Shown: positions 16,420 through 26,242, counted from the stretch's first letter. The stretch: 64,000 bases of DNA from Sphingomonas sp. PAMC 26621 (GCF_000251145.1 NZ_AIDW01000014.1:62001-126000); one strand, 5' to 3'. Numbers and translations are program-made. The notes: generated from the letters alone by a model not told the origin.

Positions 16420-18078
16420 TCACCGGCCCTTGAACAGCCCGCCCAGCACACCGCGCACGAGGCTCCCGACGATCCCGCCCGCAGCCCCGCGCGACGAGCC
16501 GAATACCGCCTTCGACACCTCGTTCGCGACCTGCCGCCCGACCGCCGAAGACGCCGACCGCGCCGCCGAGGTCGCAACCCGGTTCCACGGCGAGTTTGCC
16601 GCGGCGCGCGCGTCGTCCTTCGCCTTGCGGTCGGCCTCGCGCTGTTCGGCGACGCGCTGCTTTTCCGCAACGCGCGCGGCGACCGCATCGGCCTTCGCCT
16701 GGACCGCGGCAGCCTTGTCCGCGGCCGACTTGGCAGCGGCTTCGGCGGCGGCAGCGGCGGCTTCCTGCGCCTTGCCCGACAGGATCTCCTCGGCCGAAAC
16801 CCGGTCGATCGGCGTGTCGTATTTCGTGCCGACCGGATCGGTCTGGATCAGCACGCCGCGCTCGACCGGCGTCACCGGGCCGACGCGCGAGCCCGGCGGC
16901 GCGATCAGCGTGCGTTCGACCGGCGCGGGCGAGCCATCGGGGAGCAGCATCGAGACAAGCGCCTCGCCGACCTTCAGCTCGGTGATCGCAGTCTCGACGT
17001 CGACCCCGGGGTTCGCGCGGAAGGTCGTCGCCGCCGCGCGCACCGCCGCCTGGTCGCGCGGGGTGAAGGCGCGGAGCGCATGCTGGACGCGGTTGCCGAG
17101 CTGTCCCGCCACCGTATCGGGGATATCGATCGGGTTCTGCGTGATGAAATAGATGCCGACGCCCTTGGAGCGGATCAGCCGCACGACCTGCTCGATCTTC
17201 TCGAGCAACGCCTTGGGTGCGGCATCGAACAGCAGATGCGCCTCGTCGAAGAAGAAGCACAGCACCGGCTTGTCGGGATCGCCCACCTCGGGAAGATGCT
17301 CGAACAATTCGCTCATCAGCCACAGCAGGAAGGTGGCGTACAGCTTGGGGCTCGCCATCAGCTTGTCCGCCGCGAGGACGTTGACGATGCCGCGGCCCTT
17401 GTCGTCGAGCCCGATGAAATCGTCCATGTCGAGCGCAGGCTCGCCGAAGAAATGCTCGCCGCCCTGGCTGCGCAACTGGAGCAGCGCGCGCTGGATCGTC
17501 CCGACCGACTGTTTGGAGACGTTGCCGTAAGTGGTCGTCAGTTCCTCCGCGCGGCCCGCGCAATCGACCAGCATCGCCTGCAAGTCATCGAGGTCGAGCA
17601 ACAGCAGCCCGTCCTTATCCGCGACGTGGAAGGCGATCGTCAGCACGCCTTCCTGCACCTCGTTCAGGTCCATCAGCCGCGACAGCAGCAGCGGCCCCAT
17701 CTCGCTGACGGTGGTGCGGATCGGATGGCCTTGCTCGCCGAACAGATCCCAGAACTGCACCGGGGTATCGGCATAGGCCCAGCTCGCATCCCCGATTTCG
17801 GCGGCGCGCGCGGCGAAGGTGGCGTGGGTCTTTGCGGTGGCGGAGCCCGCCATCGCGAGGCCGGAGAGATCGCCCTTCACGTCGGCGACGAAACAGGGGA
17901 CGCCCGCCTTCGACAGGCCCTCGATCAGGCCCTGGACCGTGACGGTCTTGCCGGTGCCGGTCGCGCCCGCGATCAGGCCGTGCCGGTTGGCGCGCTTGAG
18001 GTCTAGCTGTTGGGGCTTGGTGCCGCCCGTGCCGGCGCCGATGAAAATGCCACCTGGGGCAATAGGGGTGTCGGTCAT
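16420..18078 (-). CDS. HerA-like / DUF853 (YjgR-type) ATPase
   Basis: 552 residues from ATG 18078, which follows GGGAGG by seven bases. Walker A is GATGTGKT at 38-45 ([18 protein letters not shown]). Walker B is [11 protein letters not shown] at about 277. [15 protein letters not shown] follows as a sensor-like segment. The family belongs to the HerA/FtsK superclass and is called a helicase or bipolar ATPase by homology, but its bacterial role is poorly known. The C-terminal region, from about 430, is an Ala/Lys/Glu-rich predicted coiled coil, then a Gly-rich tail ([20 protein letters not shown]) that could contact membrane. It is convergent with the CoA-transferase across the repeat. Confidence 0.88.
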   Translation of the reverse strand: MTDTPIAPGGIFIGAGTGGTKPQQLDLKRANRHGLIAGATGTGKTVTVQGLIEGLSKAGVPCFVADVKGDLSGLAMAGSATAKTHATFAARAAEIGDASWAYADTPVQFWDLFGEQGHPIRTTVSEMGPLLLSRLMDLNEVQEGVLTIAFHVADKDGLLLLDLDDLQAMLVDCAGRAEELTTTYGNVSKQSVGTIQRALLQLRSQGGEHFFGEPALDMDDFIGLDDKGRGIVNVLAADKLMASPKLYATFLLWLMSELFEHLPEVGDPDKPVLCFFFDEAHLLFDAAPKALLEKIEQVVRLIRSKGVGIYFITQNPIDIPDTVAGQLGNRVQHALRAFTPRDQAAVRAAATTFRANPGVDVETAITELKVGEALVSMLLPDGSPAPVERTLIAPPGSRVGPVTPVERGVLIQTDPVGTKYDTPIDRVSAEEILSGKAQEAAAAAAEAAAKSAADKAAAVQAKADAVAARVAEKQRVAEQREADRKAKDDARAAANSPWNRVATSAARSASSAVGRQVANEVSKAVFGSSRGAAGGIVGSLVRGVLGGLFKGR

Positions 18079-18183
18079 TACAGGGCCTCCCGAGCGCGCG
18101 CTTGCGGTCAAAGCTATTGCGCGAAATCGGTGGCGGCGGAAGGAAAATCCCGCTCCCCCAGTGGGGGGAGCGGGACGTTCGTC

Positions 18184-19719
18184 TTACTTCTTGAGCTTGA
18201 CGCCGATGAACGCAGCCGGGTTGCGCCCGCGGACCAGCAACAGCGCGATCTGCGTGCGACCGGCGGCCTTGGCCTGCGCGACGGCTGCGGCGAGCGCTGC
18301 CGGGGTCGTCGTCGGCGCGCCATTAGCGGAGATGATGACATCGCCGCGCTTCAGGCCCTTGGACGCCGCGTCGCTGGTCGGATCGACCATCCCGACGACA
18401 ACGCCCTGCACCGACGAATCGATGCTGAAGGTGCGCGCGATCGGCGGGGTCAACGTCTGGACGGTGACGCCGAGCGCGTTCGGCACGGCCTTTGGCACCG
18501 TCGGCGTATCGTCGTCGTCGCTCATGTCGTCACTCTCGGCACCGCTCGCCTTTGCGATCAGCGCTTCCTCGGACGGACGCGTGCCGATCACGGTCGCGAT
18601 CGTCATCGGGCGGCCCTGCCGCAGGATGTCGATCGGGACGCGGCTGCCCGGCGTGATGTTCGCGACGAGATAGCTGAGCGACTGGTCGGGGTTGACCTGC
18701 TTGCCATCGACACGCAGCACGACGTCACCGACCTTGAGCCCGGCCTTTTCGGCGGGCTGGCCCGGCTCGATCTGGCGGAGCAGCTCGCCCTGGTTCTTGG
18801 GCAGGCCGAACGAGTTGGCGAGGTCGTCGTCGATCGGCTGCGGGCCGACGCCGAGATAGCCGCGCGCGATCGTCGTGCCCTTCATCAGCTTTTCGATGAC
18901 CGGCTTGGCGTCGTCGGCGGGAATGGCGAAGCCGATCCCGATGTTGCCGCCCGATTGCCCTGCGAAAATCTGCGAGTTGATGCCGATGACGTTGCCCGAG
19001 AGGTCGAACATCGGGCCGCCCGAGTTGCCCTGGTTGATCGCGGCATCGGTCTGGATGAAGCGGTCATACGCGCCGCCGCCCGTCACGCGGTGCAGCGACG
19101 AGACGATCCCCGCGGTCACCGTGCCGCCGAGACCGAACGGATTGCCGATCGCGACGACCCAGTCGCCGACGCGCGCCGCGTTGGAGTTGCCGAACTTGAC
19201 GAACGGCAGCGCCTTGGCGTCGATCTTGAGCAGCGCGAGATCCGACGTCGGATCGCGGCCGATCAGCTTGGCGACATATTCCTTGCGGTCGGTGAGCGTG
19301 ACGGTGATCGAATCGACCGTCGCGCCCTTGGCGCCTGCAGCGACGACGTGGTTGTTGGTGACGACATAACCGTCGGGCGAGATGATGAAGCCCGAACCGA
19401 GCGACGTCGCCTGGCGCGTCACTGGCGCGGCGCCACCGCCTTGGCTCTGGTTGAACAGACCCTCGAACGGCGTGCCCGCGAACGGGTTGGGCTGCTGTGC
19501 CTGGGTAATGTGCTGGCTGGTCGAGATGTTGACGACCGCAGGCTGCAGCTTGGCGACCAGATCAGCGAAACTCATCGGCGCGCCGGCCTTGGGCGCGGAC
19601 GCGGCCATGGCGGCGGGTTCGTTCTGCGCGGTTTGCGCACCGCTCATCGTGGGGAGCGCGATGGCGGTCGCTGTGCCGCTCAGCAACAGGGCGGCGGTGA
19701 TGGCGTAGGCGTAGCGCAC
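18184..19719 (-). CDS. Do-family periplasmic serine protease (DegP/DegQ type)
   Basis: 511 residues starting at GTG 19719, with GAGAGGA upstream. The signal peptide ends near residue 28. The trypsin-like domain shows the full triad: His in VVTNNHVV (about 122), Asp in TSDLALLKI (about 162) and Ser in GNSGGP (about 231). Two PDZ domains follow, at about 265-355 (GYLGVGPQPI...VGDVVLRVDGK) and 405-500 (GVTVQTL...GDVIISANG). A Gly/Gln-rich insert (PFEGLFNQSQGGG) lies ahead of the protease core. The enzyme degrades or refolds misfolded envelope proteins. It is downstream of hflK-hflC on the same strand (110 bp gap), a common sphingomonad arrangement linking envelope quality-control genes. Confidence 0.95.
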   Translation of the reverse strand: MRYAYAITAALLLSGTATAIALPTMSGAQTAQNEPAAMAASAPKAGAPMSFADLVAKLQPAVVNISTSQHITQAQQPNPFAGTPFEGLFNQSQGGGAAPVTRQATSLGSGFIISPDGYVVTNNHVVAAGAKGATVDSITVTLTDRKEYVAKLIGRDPTSDLALLKIDAKALPFVKFGNSNAARVGDWVVAIGNPFGLGGTVTAGIVSSLHRVTGGGAYDRFIQTDAAINQGNSGGPMFDLSGNVIGINSQIFAGQSGGNIGIGFAIPADDAKPVIEKLMKGTTIARGYLGVGPQPIDDDLANSFGLPKNQGELLRQIEPGQPAEKAGLKVGDVVLRVDGKQVNPDQSLSYLVANITPGSRVPIDILRQGRPMTIATVIGTRPSEEALIAKASGAESDDMSDDDDTPTVPKAVPNALGVTVQTLTPPIARTFSIDSSVQGVVVGMVDPTSDAASKGLKRGDVIISANGAPTTTPAALAAAVAQAKAAGRTQIALLLVRGRNPAAFIGVKLKK

Positions 19720-19829
19720 TAGTGATCTTCCTCTCGTCTACCGTGAACGGCAACGCGCATAGTCATACGACGCGATGCTGAACGACGTTTGAATATGAAC
19801 CGTTGGTCAGGCGAAATGGATGCACTCTA

Positions 19830-20687
19830 TCACTTCTTGCCCTCGAATTGGCGCAGATAGGCATTGTCGCCCGACAGGACCATCGACGTGTCGCCCTTCG
19901 CCTCTGACCCGAAGGTCGTGCGGTAGGACTGCATTGCGCGATAGAAATCGTAGAAGTCGGGGTCCTTGTTGAACGCCTCTGCGTAAATCTGCGCGGCCTT
20001 CGCGTCCGCTTCCGCGCTGATGATCTGCGCATCCTGCTGGCCCTTGGCCTGGATCGTCAGGCGCTCCTGCTGGCGCGCGGTCTTCATCCGGTCGAACGCG
20101 CTCTGCAGCGGCGTACCCGCGGGAAGATCGGTCCGCTTGATGCGGACGTCGATGATCTGCACGCCATATTGGCTGGCGAGTTTCTGCAGGCCGGCACGGA
20201 TATTGTCCATCACCTGCCCACGCTCAGGGCTGAGCAGCGACGCCGACGGGCGCTTGCCAAGCTCGTTGCGCAACGCCGAGCTCAGCAACGGCTGGAGCTG
20301 GTCGATCACGCGCTGTTCGGTCACCGAGGTGCTGCCGGTCGACGTCACCGCCTGCAGCGGATCGACGATCCGGAAGCGGGCATAGGCATCGACCTCGAGC
20401 CGCAACTGGTCGGTCGAGAGCACGGGCTGCTTGTCGAGTTCGACATCGAGGACGCGCTTGTCGACCCAGATCAGCCGGTCGACGAACGGAATCCGTGCGG
20501 CAAGGCCCGCACCGGTGCTGCCGAACACTTCGTTCGGCTTCCACCGGTTGATCGTGCGGTACGGCTGTTCGAAGCGCAGGATGACCGCCTGGCTCGTCTC
20601 GGGAACGATCGTCAGCGAACTGGCGAGCAGGATCAGCCCGACCATGGCGGCGGCGCCGAGCGTTACGGGGTTACGGGCGAGATTCAC
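19830..20687 (-). CDS. hflC: Protease modulator HflC
   Basis: 285 residues. One N-terminal transmembrane helix (about 10-28) is followed by an SPFH/band-7 domain (VPETSQAVILRFEQPYRT, then DQLRLEVDAYARFRI). The helical C-terminal region contains ISAEADAKAAQIYAEAF, conserved in HflC. With HflK it forms the large membrane cage that encloses FtsH and limits its access to substrates. The start ATG overlaps the hflK stop in an ATGA arrangement (20684-20687), so translation is coupled. The C-terminus ends QFEGKK. Confidence 0.95.
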   Translation of the reverse strand: MNLARNPVTLGAAAMVGLILLASSLTIVPETSQAVILRFEQPYRTINRWKPNEVFGSTGAGLAARIPFVDRLIWVDKRVLDVELDKQPVLSTDQLRLEVDAYARFRIVDPLQAVTSTGSTSVTEQRVIDQLQPLLSSALRNELGKRPSASLLSPERGQVMDNIRAGLQKLASQYGVQIIDVRIKRTDLPAGTPLQSAFDRMKTARQQERLTIQAKGQQDAQIISAEADAKAAQIYAEAFNKDPDFYDFYRAMQSYRTTFGSEAKGDTSMVLSGDNAYLRQFEGKK

Positions 20688-21844
20688 TGGGCTGCTCCCG
20701 GAGCGGGCGTTTGCGGGGCGAGGGCGGCGGGCGCGATCGCTTCGGGAAGCTTCTTGCCGCGCGACAGCGGCAGATAGGGCACGACGCCCGGTGCCTCGAC
20801 GATCGTCTTGTCGCTGCGCGCCAGCACCTGCTCCATGGTCTCGTAATAGAGACGGCGGCGAGTCACCTCGGGGGCGAGGCGGTATTGGGCGTACAGCACG
20901 TCGAACGAGGTCGCATCCGCCTGCGCACGCGCCAGCGTCTGCTGCGCATACCCACGCGCCCGGTTGATGTTGCCCTGCGCCTCCTGCTGCGCTGCCGAGA
21001 CCGCCTTGAAATCGTCGATCACCTGCGCCGGGGGCGCGGCGTTCTTGATCGCGACGCCCTGGATGCGGATGCCCGAATTATAGCGGTCGAGGATCGACTG
21101 CATCTGCTCCTCGGCGCGGACTTCCATCGCGTCGCGGCCGCCACCGAGCGCCTGGTCGAGCGATACGGTCGCGACGACCGCACGCATCGCGCTTTCGGCG
21201 GTCGCGCGGAGCGTCGACTTCTGGTCCTTGATCTGGAACGCGAAGTCTTGCGGGTTGCTGATGATCCAGCGCACCGAATAATCGAGATCGACGACGTTCT
21301 GGTCGCGCGTCAGCATCAGGTTCGCACCCGAGCCTTCCTCGGGGAAGGTGTCGGTGCTGATCTGCGCGACGTCGACCTTGGCGACCGACGACAGCGGCGC
21401 GGGCATCGTCAGGCGGATACCCGGCTCGAGCGTCCCGGCATAGCGACCGAGGAACGTCACGACACCGCGCTGCTGCGGCCCGATCGAATGGACCGCGGTA
21501 AAGGCGAGCCACAGCACGAGGATGATCCCGACGCCGATGATCCACAACTGCGTCGGCGAAGGCGTGCCGGGGATCCGCGGGCGACCGCCGAAGCCGCCAC
21601 CATTCCCGCCGCCGCCCCCCGAGGTGCGCGCGCGCTTGAGGAATTCGTCGAGCGCGCTCGGTCCGGTCTGTTTCCCGCGCGGCGTGCCGCTTGGCGGTTG
21701 CGCCCAGGGATTGCGCGGGCCACCCCCGCCGGGCGTGCCGCCCTTGCCGTCGTCGTCGGAACCGCTCGGAGGGCCGCCCCAGGGGCCCTTGTTGTCGGCG
21801 GTAAGGATGGAGAGGCGGCGGAACCAGCCCGAAAGGATCGTCAT
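20684..21844 (-). CDS. hflK: FtsH protease activity modulator HflK
   Basis: 386 residues from ATG 21844, with AAAGG four bases upstream. Residues beyond this start (to 21892) look non-coding. The cytoplasmic N-terminal part is Gly/Pro-rich (GPWGGPPSGSDDDGKGGTPG), typical of HflK. One transmembrane helix follows at about 95-115, then the SPFH domain with QQRGVVTFLGRYAGTLEPGI and DYSVRWIISNPQDFAF. Conserved GVAIKNAAPPAQVIDDFKAV and the Ala-rich NINRARGYAQQTLARAQADA lie C-terminal. It partners HflC, encoded immediately downstream with a four-base overlap, and is transcribed divergently from the Mrp-type gene with only 71 bp between starts. Confidence 0.95.
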   Translation of the reverse strand: MTILSGWFRRLSILTADNKGPWGGPPSGSDDDGKGGTPGGGGPRNPWAQPPSGTPRGKQTGPSALDEFLKRARTSGGGGGNGGGFGGRPRIPGTPSPTQLWIIGVGIILVLWLAFTAVHSIGPQQRGVVTFLGRYAGTLEPGIRLTMPAPLSSVAKVDVAQISTDTFPEEGSGANLMLTRDQNVVDLDYSVRWIISNPQDFAFQIKDQKSTLRATAESAMRAVVATVSLDQALGGGRDAMEVRAEEQMQSILDRYNSGIRIQGVAIKNAAPPAQVIDDFKAVSAAQQEAQGNINRARGYAQQTLARAQADATSFDVLYAQYRLAPEVTRRRLYYETMEQVLARSDKTIVEAPGVVPYLPLSRGKKLPEAIAPAALAPQTPAPGAAQ

Positions 21845-21915
21845 ATGACCTTTATAGGGGGCAAGACTTACGAAAAACAGTGGCAAGCGCACGCCACGCG
21901 CCTATCTGCACGCGG

Positions 21916-22878
21916 ATGACCGATCCAGTTTCGCTAGACGCCATGCTAGCCCCCGTTGCGGGCACCCGCGCCACCGGCCGTATCGAAGGCGATCGCGCCA
22001 GTATCGTGGTCGATGTCAGCGGTCTCGACGAGGCCGAGCGCGATTCGCTCGAAGCTAATGTCCGGGCGTTTGCGGGCGGCCTGCCGGGCGTGGCGACGGT
22101 GCGCGTCGCGCTCACCAGCCAGCGCAGCCAGCGGCTTTCGATCGCGGTGGCGAGCGGAAAAGGCGGCGTCGGCAAGTCGACCGTGTCGGCCAATCTCGCG
22201 ATCGGTCTCGCCGCGCGCGGGCGCCGCGTCGGGCTGGTCGATGCCGATATCTACGGCCCGTCGCAGCCCAAGCTGATGGGCGTGGAAGACGCCAAGCCGA
22301 CCGCGCGTAATAAAGTGTTGCAGCCGGTGCCGACCCCGTTCGGCGTCCCGATGCTGTCGATGGGGATGCTCGTCGCCGCCGACCAGGCGATCGCGTGGCG
22401 CGGGCCGATGGCTGCAGGCGCGTTGCAGCAGATGCTCGACGCGAACTGGGGCGAGGCGGATACGCTGGTGCTCGATCTCCCGCCGGGGACGGGCGACGTC
22501 CAGCTGACGATGATCCAGAAATACCGGCCGCAGGGCGCGGTGATCGTCTCGACCCCGCAGGATCTCGCGCTGATCGACGCGAAGCGCGCGATCGATCTGT
22601 TCGTCAAGGCGGGTATTCCGATCATCGGGCTGGTCGAGAACATGGCGGGCTATGTCTGTCCGTCGTGCGGGGAAGTGTCCGATCCGTTCGGCAGCGGCGG
22701 GGCGGAAGCTGCGGCGCTCGCGCTGGGGATTCCTTTCCTCGGGCGGATCCCGCTCGACATGGCCGTGCGAATTTCGTCGGACGCGGGGCGGCCGTCGGTC
22801 GCGGGTGACGGGCCGGAGGCAGTCGCGTTCGGTGCCGTTGCGGACAAGGTTGCCGCATGGATCGGGGCGCAACGCTGA
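21916..22878 (+). CDS. apbC: Mrp/ApbC-family P-loop Fe-S cluster carrier
   Basis: 320 residues from ATG 21916. A short N-terminal MIP18-like domain (about 1-70, ending FAGGLPGVATVRVALTSQ) precedes the deviant Walker A SGKGGVGKSTVSANLAIGLA (about 80). GLVDADIYGPSQPKLMG and LDLPPGTGDVQLTM are family signatures. CPSC, near residue 247, is the CxxC that bridges the 4Fe-4S cluster between two subunits. The protein carries and delivers Fe-S clusters in the cytoplasm. Its stop overlaps the next ATG (TGATG at 22877-22881), so it is co-translated with the CoA-binding protein. Confidence 0.94.
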   Translation: MTDPVSLDAMLAPVAGTRATGRIEGDRASIVVDVSGLDEAERDSLEANVRAFAGGLPGVATVRVALTSQRSQRLSIAVASGKGGVGKSTVSANLAIGLAARGRRVGLVDADIYGPSQPKLMGVEDAKPTARNKVLQPVPTPFGVPMLSMGMLVAADQAIAWRGPMAAGALQQMLDANWGEADTLVLDLPPGTGDVQLTMIQKYRPQGAVIVSTPQDLALIDAKRAIDLFVKAGIPIIGLVENMAGYVCPSCGEVSDPFGSGGAEAAALALGIPFLGRIPLDMAVRISSDAGRPSVAGDGPEAVAFGAVADKVAAWIGAQR

Positions 22879-23303
22879 TGCTGACGCAGGACGTCGAGAT
22901 CGCGACGCTGTTGCGCGAGACCCGGACGATCGCGCTGGTCGGTGCGTCGGACCGGCCGCATCGGCCATCCAATGGCGTGATGCGGTCGCTGCTGGCGCAT
23001 GGCTATCGCGTGATTCCGGTCAATCCGCAGCTTGCCGGGACCGAGATCAACGGGGTTGCCGTCGTCGCCACGCTGTCCGACATCGCGGAGCCGATCGACC
23101 TGGTCGACATCTTCCGCAATTCCGCCGCTGCCGGGGAGACGGTCGACGCGGCGATCGCGGTTGGCGCCAAGGCGGTGTGGCTCCAGCTCGGGGTGATCAA
23201 CCTGGAGGCGGCGGCGCGCGCCGAGGCGGCGGGATTGCAGGTGGTGATGGACCGCTGCCCCGCGATCGACATTCCGCGGCTGGCGATTCCGCGCATCGCC
23301 TGA
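22878..23303 (+). CDS. CoA-binding domain protein (YccU-type)
   Basis: 141 residues from ATG 22878, which overlaps the preceding stop. The Rossmann-like CoA-binding fold is recognisable from TIALVGASDRPHRPSNGVMR, VIPVNPQLAGTEINGV and KAVWLQLGVINLEAA, ending with VMDRCPAIDIPRL. It matches the small single-domain family related to the N-terminal part of succinyl-CoA synthetase alpha. The biological role of these short proteins is not known. Translational coupling with the Fe-S carrier gene is visible, but I draw no functional link from it. Confidence 0.88.
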   Translation: MLTQDVEIATLLRETRTIALVGASDRPHRPSNGVMRSLLAHGYRVIPVNPQLAGTEINGVAVVATLSDIAEPIDLVDIFRNSAAAGETVDAAIAVGAKAVWLQLGVINLEAAARAEAAGLQVVMDRCPAIDIPRLAIPRIA

Positions 23304-23336
23304 AATTCGCCATGATCGCGCCGCAGCTTGAATACC

Positions 23337-23873
23337 ATGCTGTTGCTGATCCTCGCCGCGCAGGTCGCGACATCCGCCCCGGCCGGACCGTCGTCCGCGC
23401 CGTCGAAACCCGCGTGGTCGATCCTCGATCCGGTCGGCACCGAACCGTGCAAGCCGCGTGACGGCGTCAAGGCGAAGCCCGACGACATCATCGTGTGCGG
23501 CAACCCGCTGCCCTCGCAGACGCTGCCGTATCCGAACGAGGTCGTGCTCGATCGGCCGAAGCCGTCCAACCCCTATTTGACGGGAACCGGCGCGCTCGCG
23601 GTGGAAAGCAGCGCGCCGTGCGCGACGATGCAGGGGGGGTGCCCGGGTGGCATCCAATTCTTCAGCGGCGGGACTCAGGTGGTGCGGCTGGTGCAGAAGC
23701 TGGTGTCGCCGGGGAGCTGTTGCGAGGACCCGGGGGAGGGCAAGGACCCGATCCGCCTCGGCAAGGACATTGCGCACGGGATCGGCGGCGTGTTCCGCAA
23801 GAAGCCGGACAAGTCCGGCCGCGTTGCGATTTCGCTCGAGGATAAAGCGCGACCGTCGGTGATCCTCCCCTAA
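23337..23873 (+). CDS. Secreted hypothetical protein
   Basis: 178 residues from ATG 23337; a TTG nine bases upstream is also in frame. The N-terminus (MLLLILAAQVATSAPAG) is a short signal peptide. The mature part is Pro/Lys-rich with four to six cysteines (TEPCKPRDGV, DDIIVCGNPLPSQ, SAPCATMQGGCPGG, SPGSCCEDPGEGKDPIRLG), suggesting disulphides in the periplasm. The IVCG-x-P pattern after a Cys is seen in several sphingomonad envelope proteins of unknown function. I do not recognise a named domain. A strong terminator follows directly. Confidence 0.75.
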   Translation: MLLLILAAQVATSAPAGPSSAPSKPAWSILDPVGTEPCKPRDGVKAKPDDIIVCGNPLPSQTLPYPNEVVLDRPKPSNPYLTGTGALAVESSAPCATMQGGCPGGIQFFSGGTQVVRLVQKLVSPGSCCEDPGEGKDPIRLGKDIAHGIGGVFRKKPDKSGRVAISLEDKARPSVILP

Positions 23874-23874
23874 A

Positions 23875-23902
23875 AAGCCCCTCCCCTTCAGGGGAGGGGC
23901 TT
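23875..23902. terminator. Bidirectional intrinsic terminator
   Basis: A perfect 12-bp stem (AAGCCCCTCCCC / GGGGAGGGGCTT) with a TTCA loop. It sits between convergent genes, with an A-run on the left that becomes a U-run for minus-strand transcripts. It starts two bases after the stop of the secreted protein and ends four bases before the homoserine dehydrogenase stop. Confidence 0.88.
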
Positions 23903-23905
23903 AGA

Positions 23906-25192
23906 TTACCCCAGGATATGCATCCACAACGGCTGACCGACCAGGCTCTGCGATCCGCGCAACCGCTCCAGCGCCTGCGCCACCGCGCGTTCCGGTCCCT
24001 CGTGCGTGACGATCGCGACGAGCACCGATCCGTCCGCCATCGCGCCGCGCTGCATCAGGCTCTCGATCGACACCCCCGCATCGCGCATCGCCGCCGCGAT
24101 CTCCGCCAGCACGCCGACCCGGTCCGCGACCGTGAAGCGCACATACGCGCGCCCGCGCCGGTCGCCGGTGTCGGCGGCGGTCTGCTGCGTCAGCGCATCC
24201 GCCGGCATCGCGAACGCCGGGCCGAATTCGCCGCGCGCAATGTCGATCAGGTCCGCCACCACCGCGCTCGCGGTCGGGCCGTCGCCTGCGCCCGCGCCCT
24301 GGAACAGCAGCCGCCCGACGAAATTGCCTTCCGCCACCACCGCATTGGTCGCGCCGGTGACATGCGCGAGCGGATGGCTGACCGGCACGAGATGCGGATG
24401 CACCCGCTGGAACAACCCGGCCTCGTCCGCCTCGGCGACGCCCAGCAACCGCACGCGATACCCGAGCGCCGCCGCCTCCGCGATATCGGCGGCGAGTACG
24501 TGGCGGATTCCGCTCGCGGCGACATCGGCGAAGGCGGGCTGTGTCCCGAATGCAAGGCTCGCGAGCAACGACAGTTTGTGTGCGGCATCGACCCCGTCGA
24601 TGTCGAAGCTCGGGTCTGCCTCGGCGAACCCGAGTGCCTGCGCCTCAGCGAGGACCTCGGCGAAGTCGCGGCCCTCGGCTTCCATTTTCGACAGGATGAA
24701 ATTGCACGTCCCGTTGAGAACGCCATAAACCCGCTCGATCACGTTGGCGGCAGCGCCTTCGCGCAGCCCCTTGATCACGGGAACGCCACCCGCGACCGCC
24801 GCCTCGAACTTGAGCGCGACCTGCGCGCCTTCCGCGAGCCGCGCGAGCTCGAGCCCGTGGTGCGCGAGCATCGCCTTGTTCGCGGTGACGAAGCTCTTGC
24901 CCGCCCCGAGCGTCGCGCGCGCGAGCGTCAGCGCGGGGCCATCCGACCCGCCGACCAGCTCGACCACCACGTCCGCGCCCGACTGCGCGAGCGACGTCGT
25001 GTCGTCGACCCACTGGAACCGCTCGATATCGACGCCGCGGTCCTTGGACCGGTCGCGCGCCGACACCGCGACGATCTCGATCGGCCGCCCGGCGCGCCGC
25101 GCGATCAGCGCGCCATTGGCGTCGAGCAGGCGGATCACGCCAGCGCCGACCGTGCCGAGCCCGGCGAGCGCGATGCGAAGTGGTTCGGTCAT
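23906..25192 (-). CDS. hom: Homoserine dehydrogenase
   Basis: 428 residues from ATG 25192 (MTEPLRIALAGLGTVGAGVI); the frame is open for nine more codons. The N-terminal NAD(P) domain has GLGTVG at 10-15. The central catalytic region includes ANKAMLAHHG, VAGGVPVIKGLREG and NGTCNFILSKMEAEG, the homoserine dehydrogenase signature. A C-terminal ACT domain starts near 350 (YVRFTVADRVGVLAEIAAAM), which implies feedback control, usually by threonine. The enzyme reduces aspartate semialdehyde to homoserine, the branch point to threonine and methionine. It stands alone, with the terminator at 23875 downstream. Confidence 0.96.
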   Translation of the reverse strand: MTEPLRIALAGLGTVGAGVIRLLDANGALIARRAGRPIEIVAVSARDRSKDRGVDIERFQWVDDTTSLAQSGADVVVELVGGSDGPALTLARATLGAGKSFVTANKAMLAHHGLELARLAEGAQVALKFEAAVAGGVPVIKGLREGAAANVIERVYGVLNGTCNFILSKMEAEGRDFAEVLAEAQALGFAEADPSFDIDGVDAAHKLSLLASLAFGTQPAFADVAASGIRHVLAADIAEAAALGYRVRLLGVAEADEAGLFQRVHPHLVPVSHPLAHVTGATNAVVAEGNFVGRLLFQGAGAGDGPTASAVVADLIDIARGEFGPAFAMPADALTQQTAADTGDRRGRAYVRFTVADRVGVLAEIAAAMRDAGVSIESLMQRGAMADGSVLVAIVTHEGPERAVAQALERLRGSQSLVGQPLWMHILG

Positions 25193-25288
25193 TGTTGCGG
25201 TCCCCCGTCCCCCCGGCATCGCGCCGGGGCTGTCATGGTGGACCCGCTAGCGGAGGATTAGACCGCGGAACAACCCCGAAACGACAGA

Positions 25289-26242
25289 TTATTTCTTGAT
25301 AAGCCCGATCTCGACCAGCCGCTCGTACAGATAGTCATGCGCAGTGATCGGGGTCGGATAGCGGTTCGGGTTCTCCGCGGTGATCGTCGCGGGCAGCGTC
25401 TCGATCAGGAAGTCGGGGGCGGGATGGAGGAAGAACGGCATCGAATAGCGTGAATGCCCGCGCCGCTCGACCGGCGGGTTGACGACGCGGTGAGTCGTCG
25501 AGGGAAGAACATGGTTGGTCAACCGTTGCAACATGTCGCCGACGTTGACGACCATCGCGCCTTCGGGTGGCTTGATCGCGAGCCAGTTCCCGTCCTTGTC
25601 GAGCAGTTCGAGCCCCGCTTCCTCGGCCCCGAGCAGCAGCGTGATGAGGTTGATGTCTTCATGCGCCCCGGCGCGCACCCCCGGCGCATCGGCGGGGATC
25701 GGCGGATAGTGCAGCAGGCGCAGAACCGAATTTCCGTCCTTTACCGCACGGTCGAACCAGTCGGGCGCGAGCCCGAGATGCCGCGCGATCGCCGACAGCA
25801 GCCGGTCGCCCGCGGTGTCGAACGCGGCGAACAGCTCGATGAAGGTTTCGCGGAAGCCCTCGGGCTGGTCGGGCCAGACGTTGGGGGACATCTGTTGCTC
25901 GAAGCGATGGCCCTTGGCCAGCTCGCGCCCGACGTGCCAGAATTCCTTGAGGTCGACGTGAGTCGCGCCCTTGGCGATCTCGGTCTTGAACGGCGTGTAG
26001 CCACGCGCGCCGCCACCGCCTGCACTGAAATACTGCCGCTTGGTTTCCTCGGGCAGCGCGAAGAACGCCTCGGTCATCGCCCACGCGCGCGCGATCAGGT
26101 CTGCGGGGACACCGTGATCGGATACGACCGCAAAGCCGAACCGTTCGAACGAACCGCCAAGCGCCGCGGCGAAAGCGGCGGGGTCGCCTGCTTCGTCGGC
26201 AAGCGAAAGGGCGGGTACCTGTGCGGCGGGGGAATCAGACAT
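25289..26242 (-). CDS. 2-oxoglutarate/Fe(II)-dependent oxygenase, isopenicillin-N-synthase family
   Basis: 317 residues. The N-terminal DIOX_N domain (FAVVSDHGVPADLIARAW, then FFALPEETKRQYF) precedes the jelly-roll core. Fe(II) ligands are visible as H-x-D in AGAHEDINLIT (about 195-197) and a distal His in PSTTHRVVNP (about 249). The Arg of RYSMPFF, the 2-oxoglutarate anchor, follows about 14 residues later. This family includes plant-like and bacterial oxygenases of varied substrate, so the reaction cannot be specified. It lies 96 bp upstream of the homoserine dehydrogenase gene on the same strand, but no link to threonine metabolism is evident. Confidence 0.9.
   Translation of the reverse strand: MSDSPAAQVPALSLADEAGDPAAFAAALGGSFERFGFAVVSDHGVPADLIARAWAMTEAFFALPEETKRQYFSAGGGGARGYTPFKTEIAKGATHVDLKEFWHVGRELAKGHRFEQQMSPNVWPDQPEGFRETFIELFAAFDTAGDRLLSAIARHLGLAPDWFDRAVKDGNSVLRLLHYPPIPADAPGVRAGAHEDINLITLLLGAEEAGLELLDKDGNWLAIKPPEGAMVVNVGDMLQRLTNHVLPSTTHRVVNPPVERRGHSRYSMPFFLHPAPDFLIETLPATITAENPNRYPTPITAHDYLYERLVEIGLIKK

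Noticed and set aside
15677-17563. 628-residue minus-strand frame spanning the repeat and the HerA-like gene
   Set aside because: Only a frame-shifted shadow of the ATPase joined to non-coding repeat sequence; Arg/Pro-rich with no domain.
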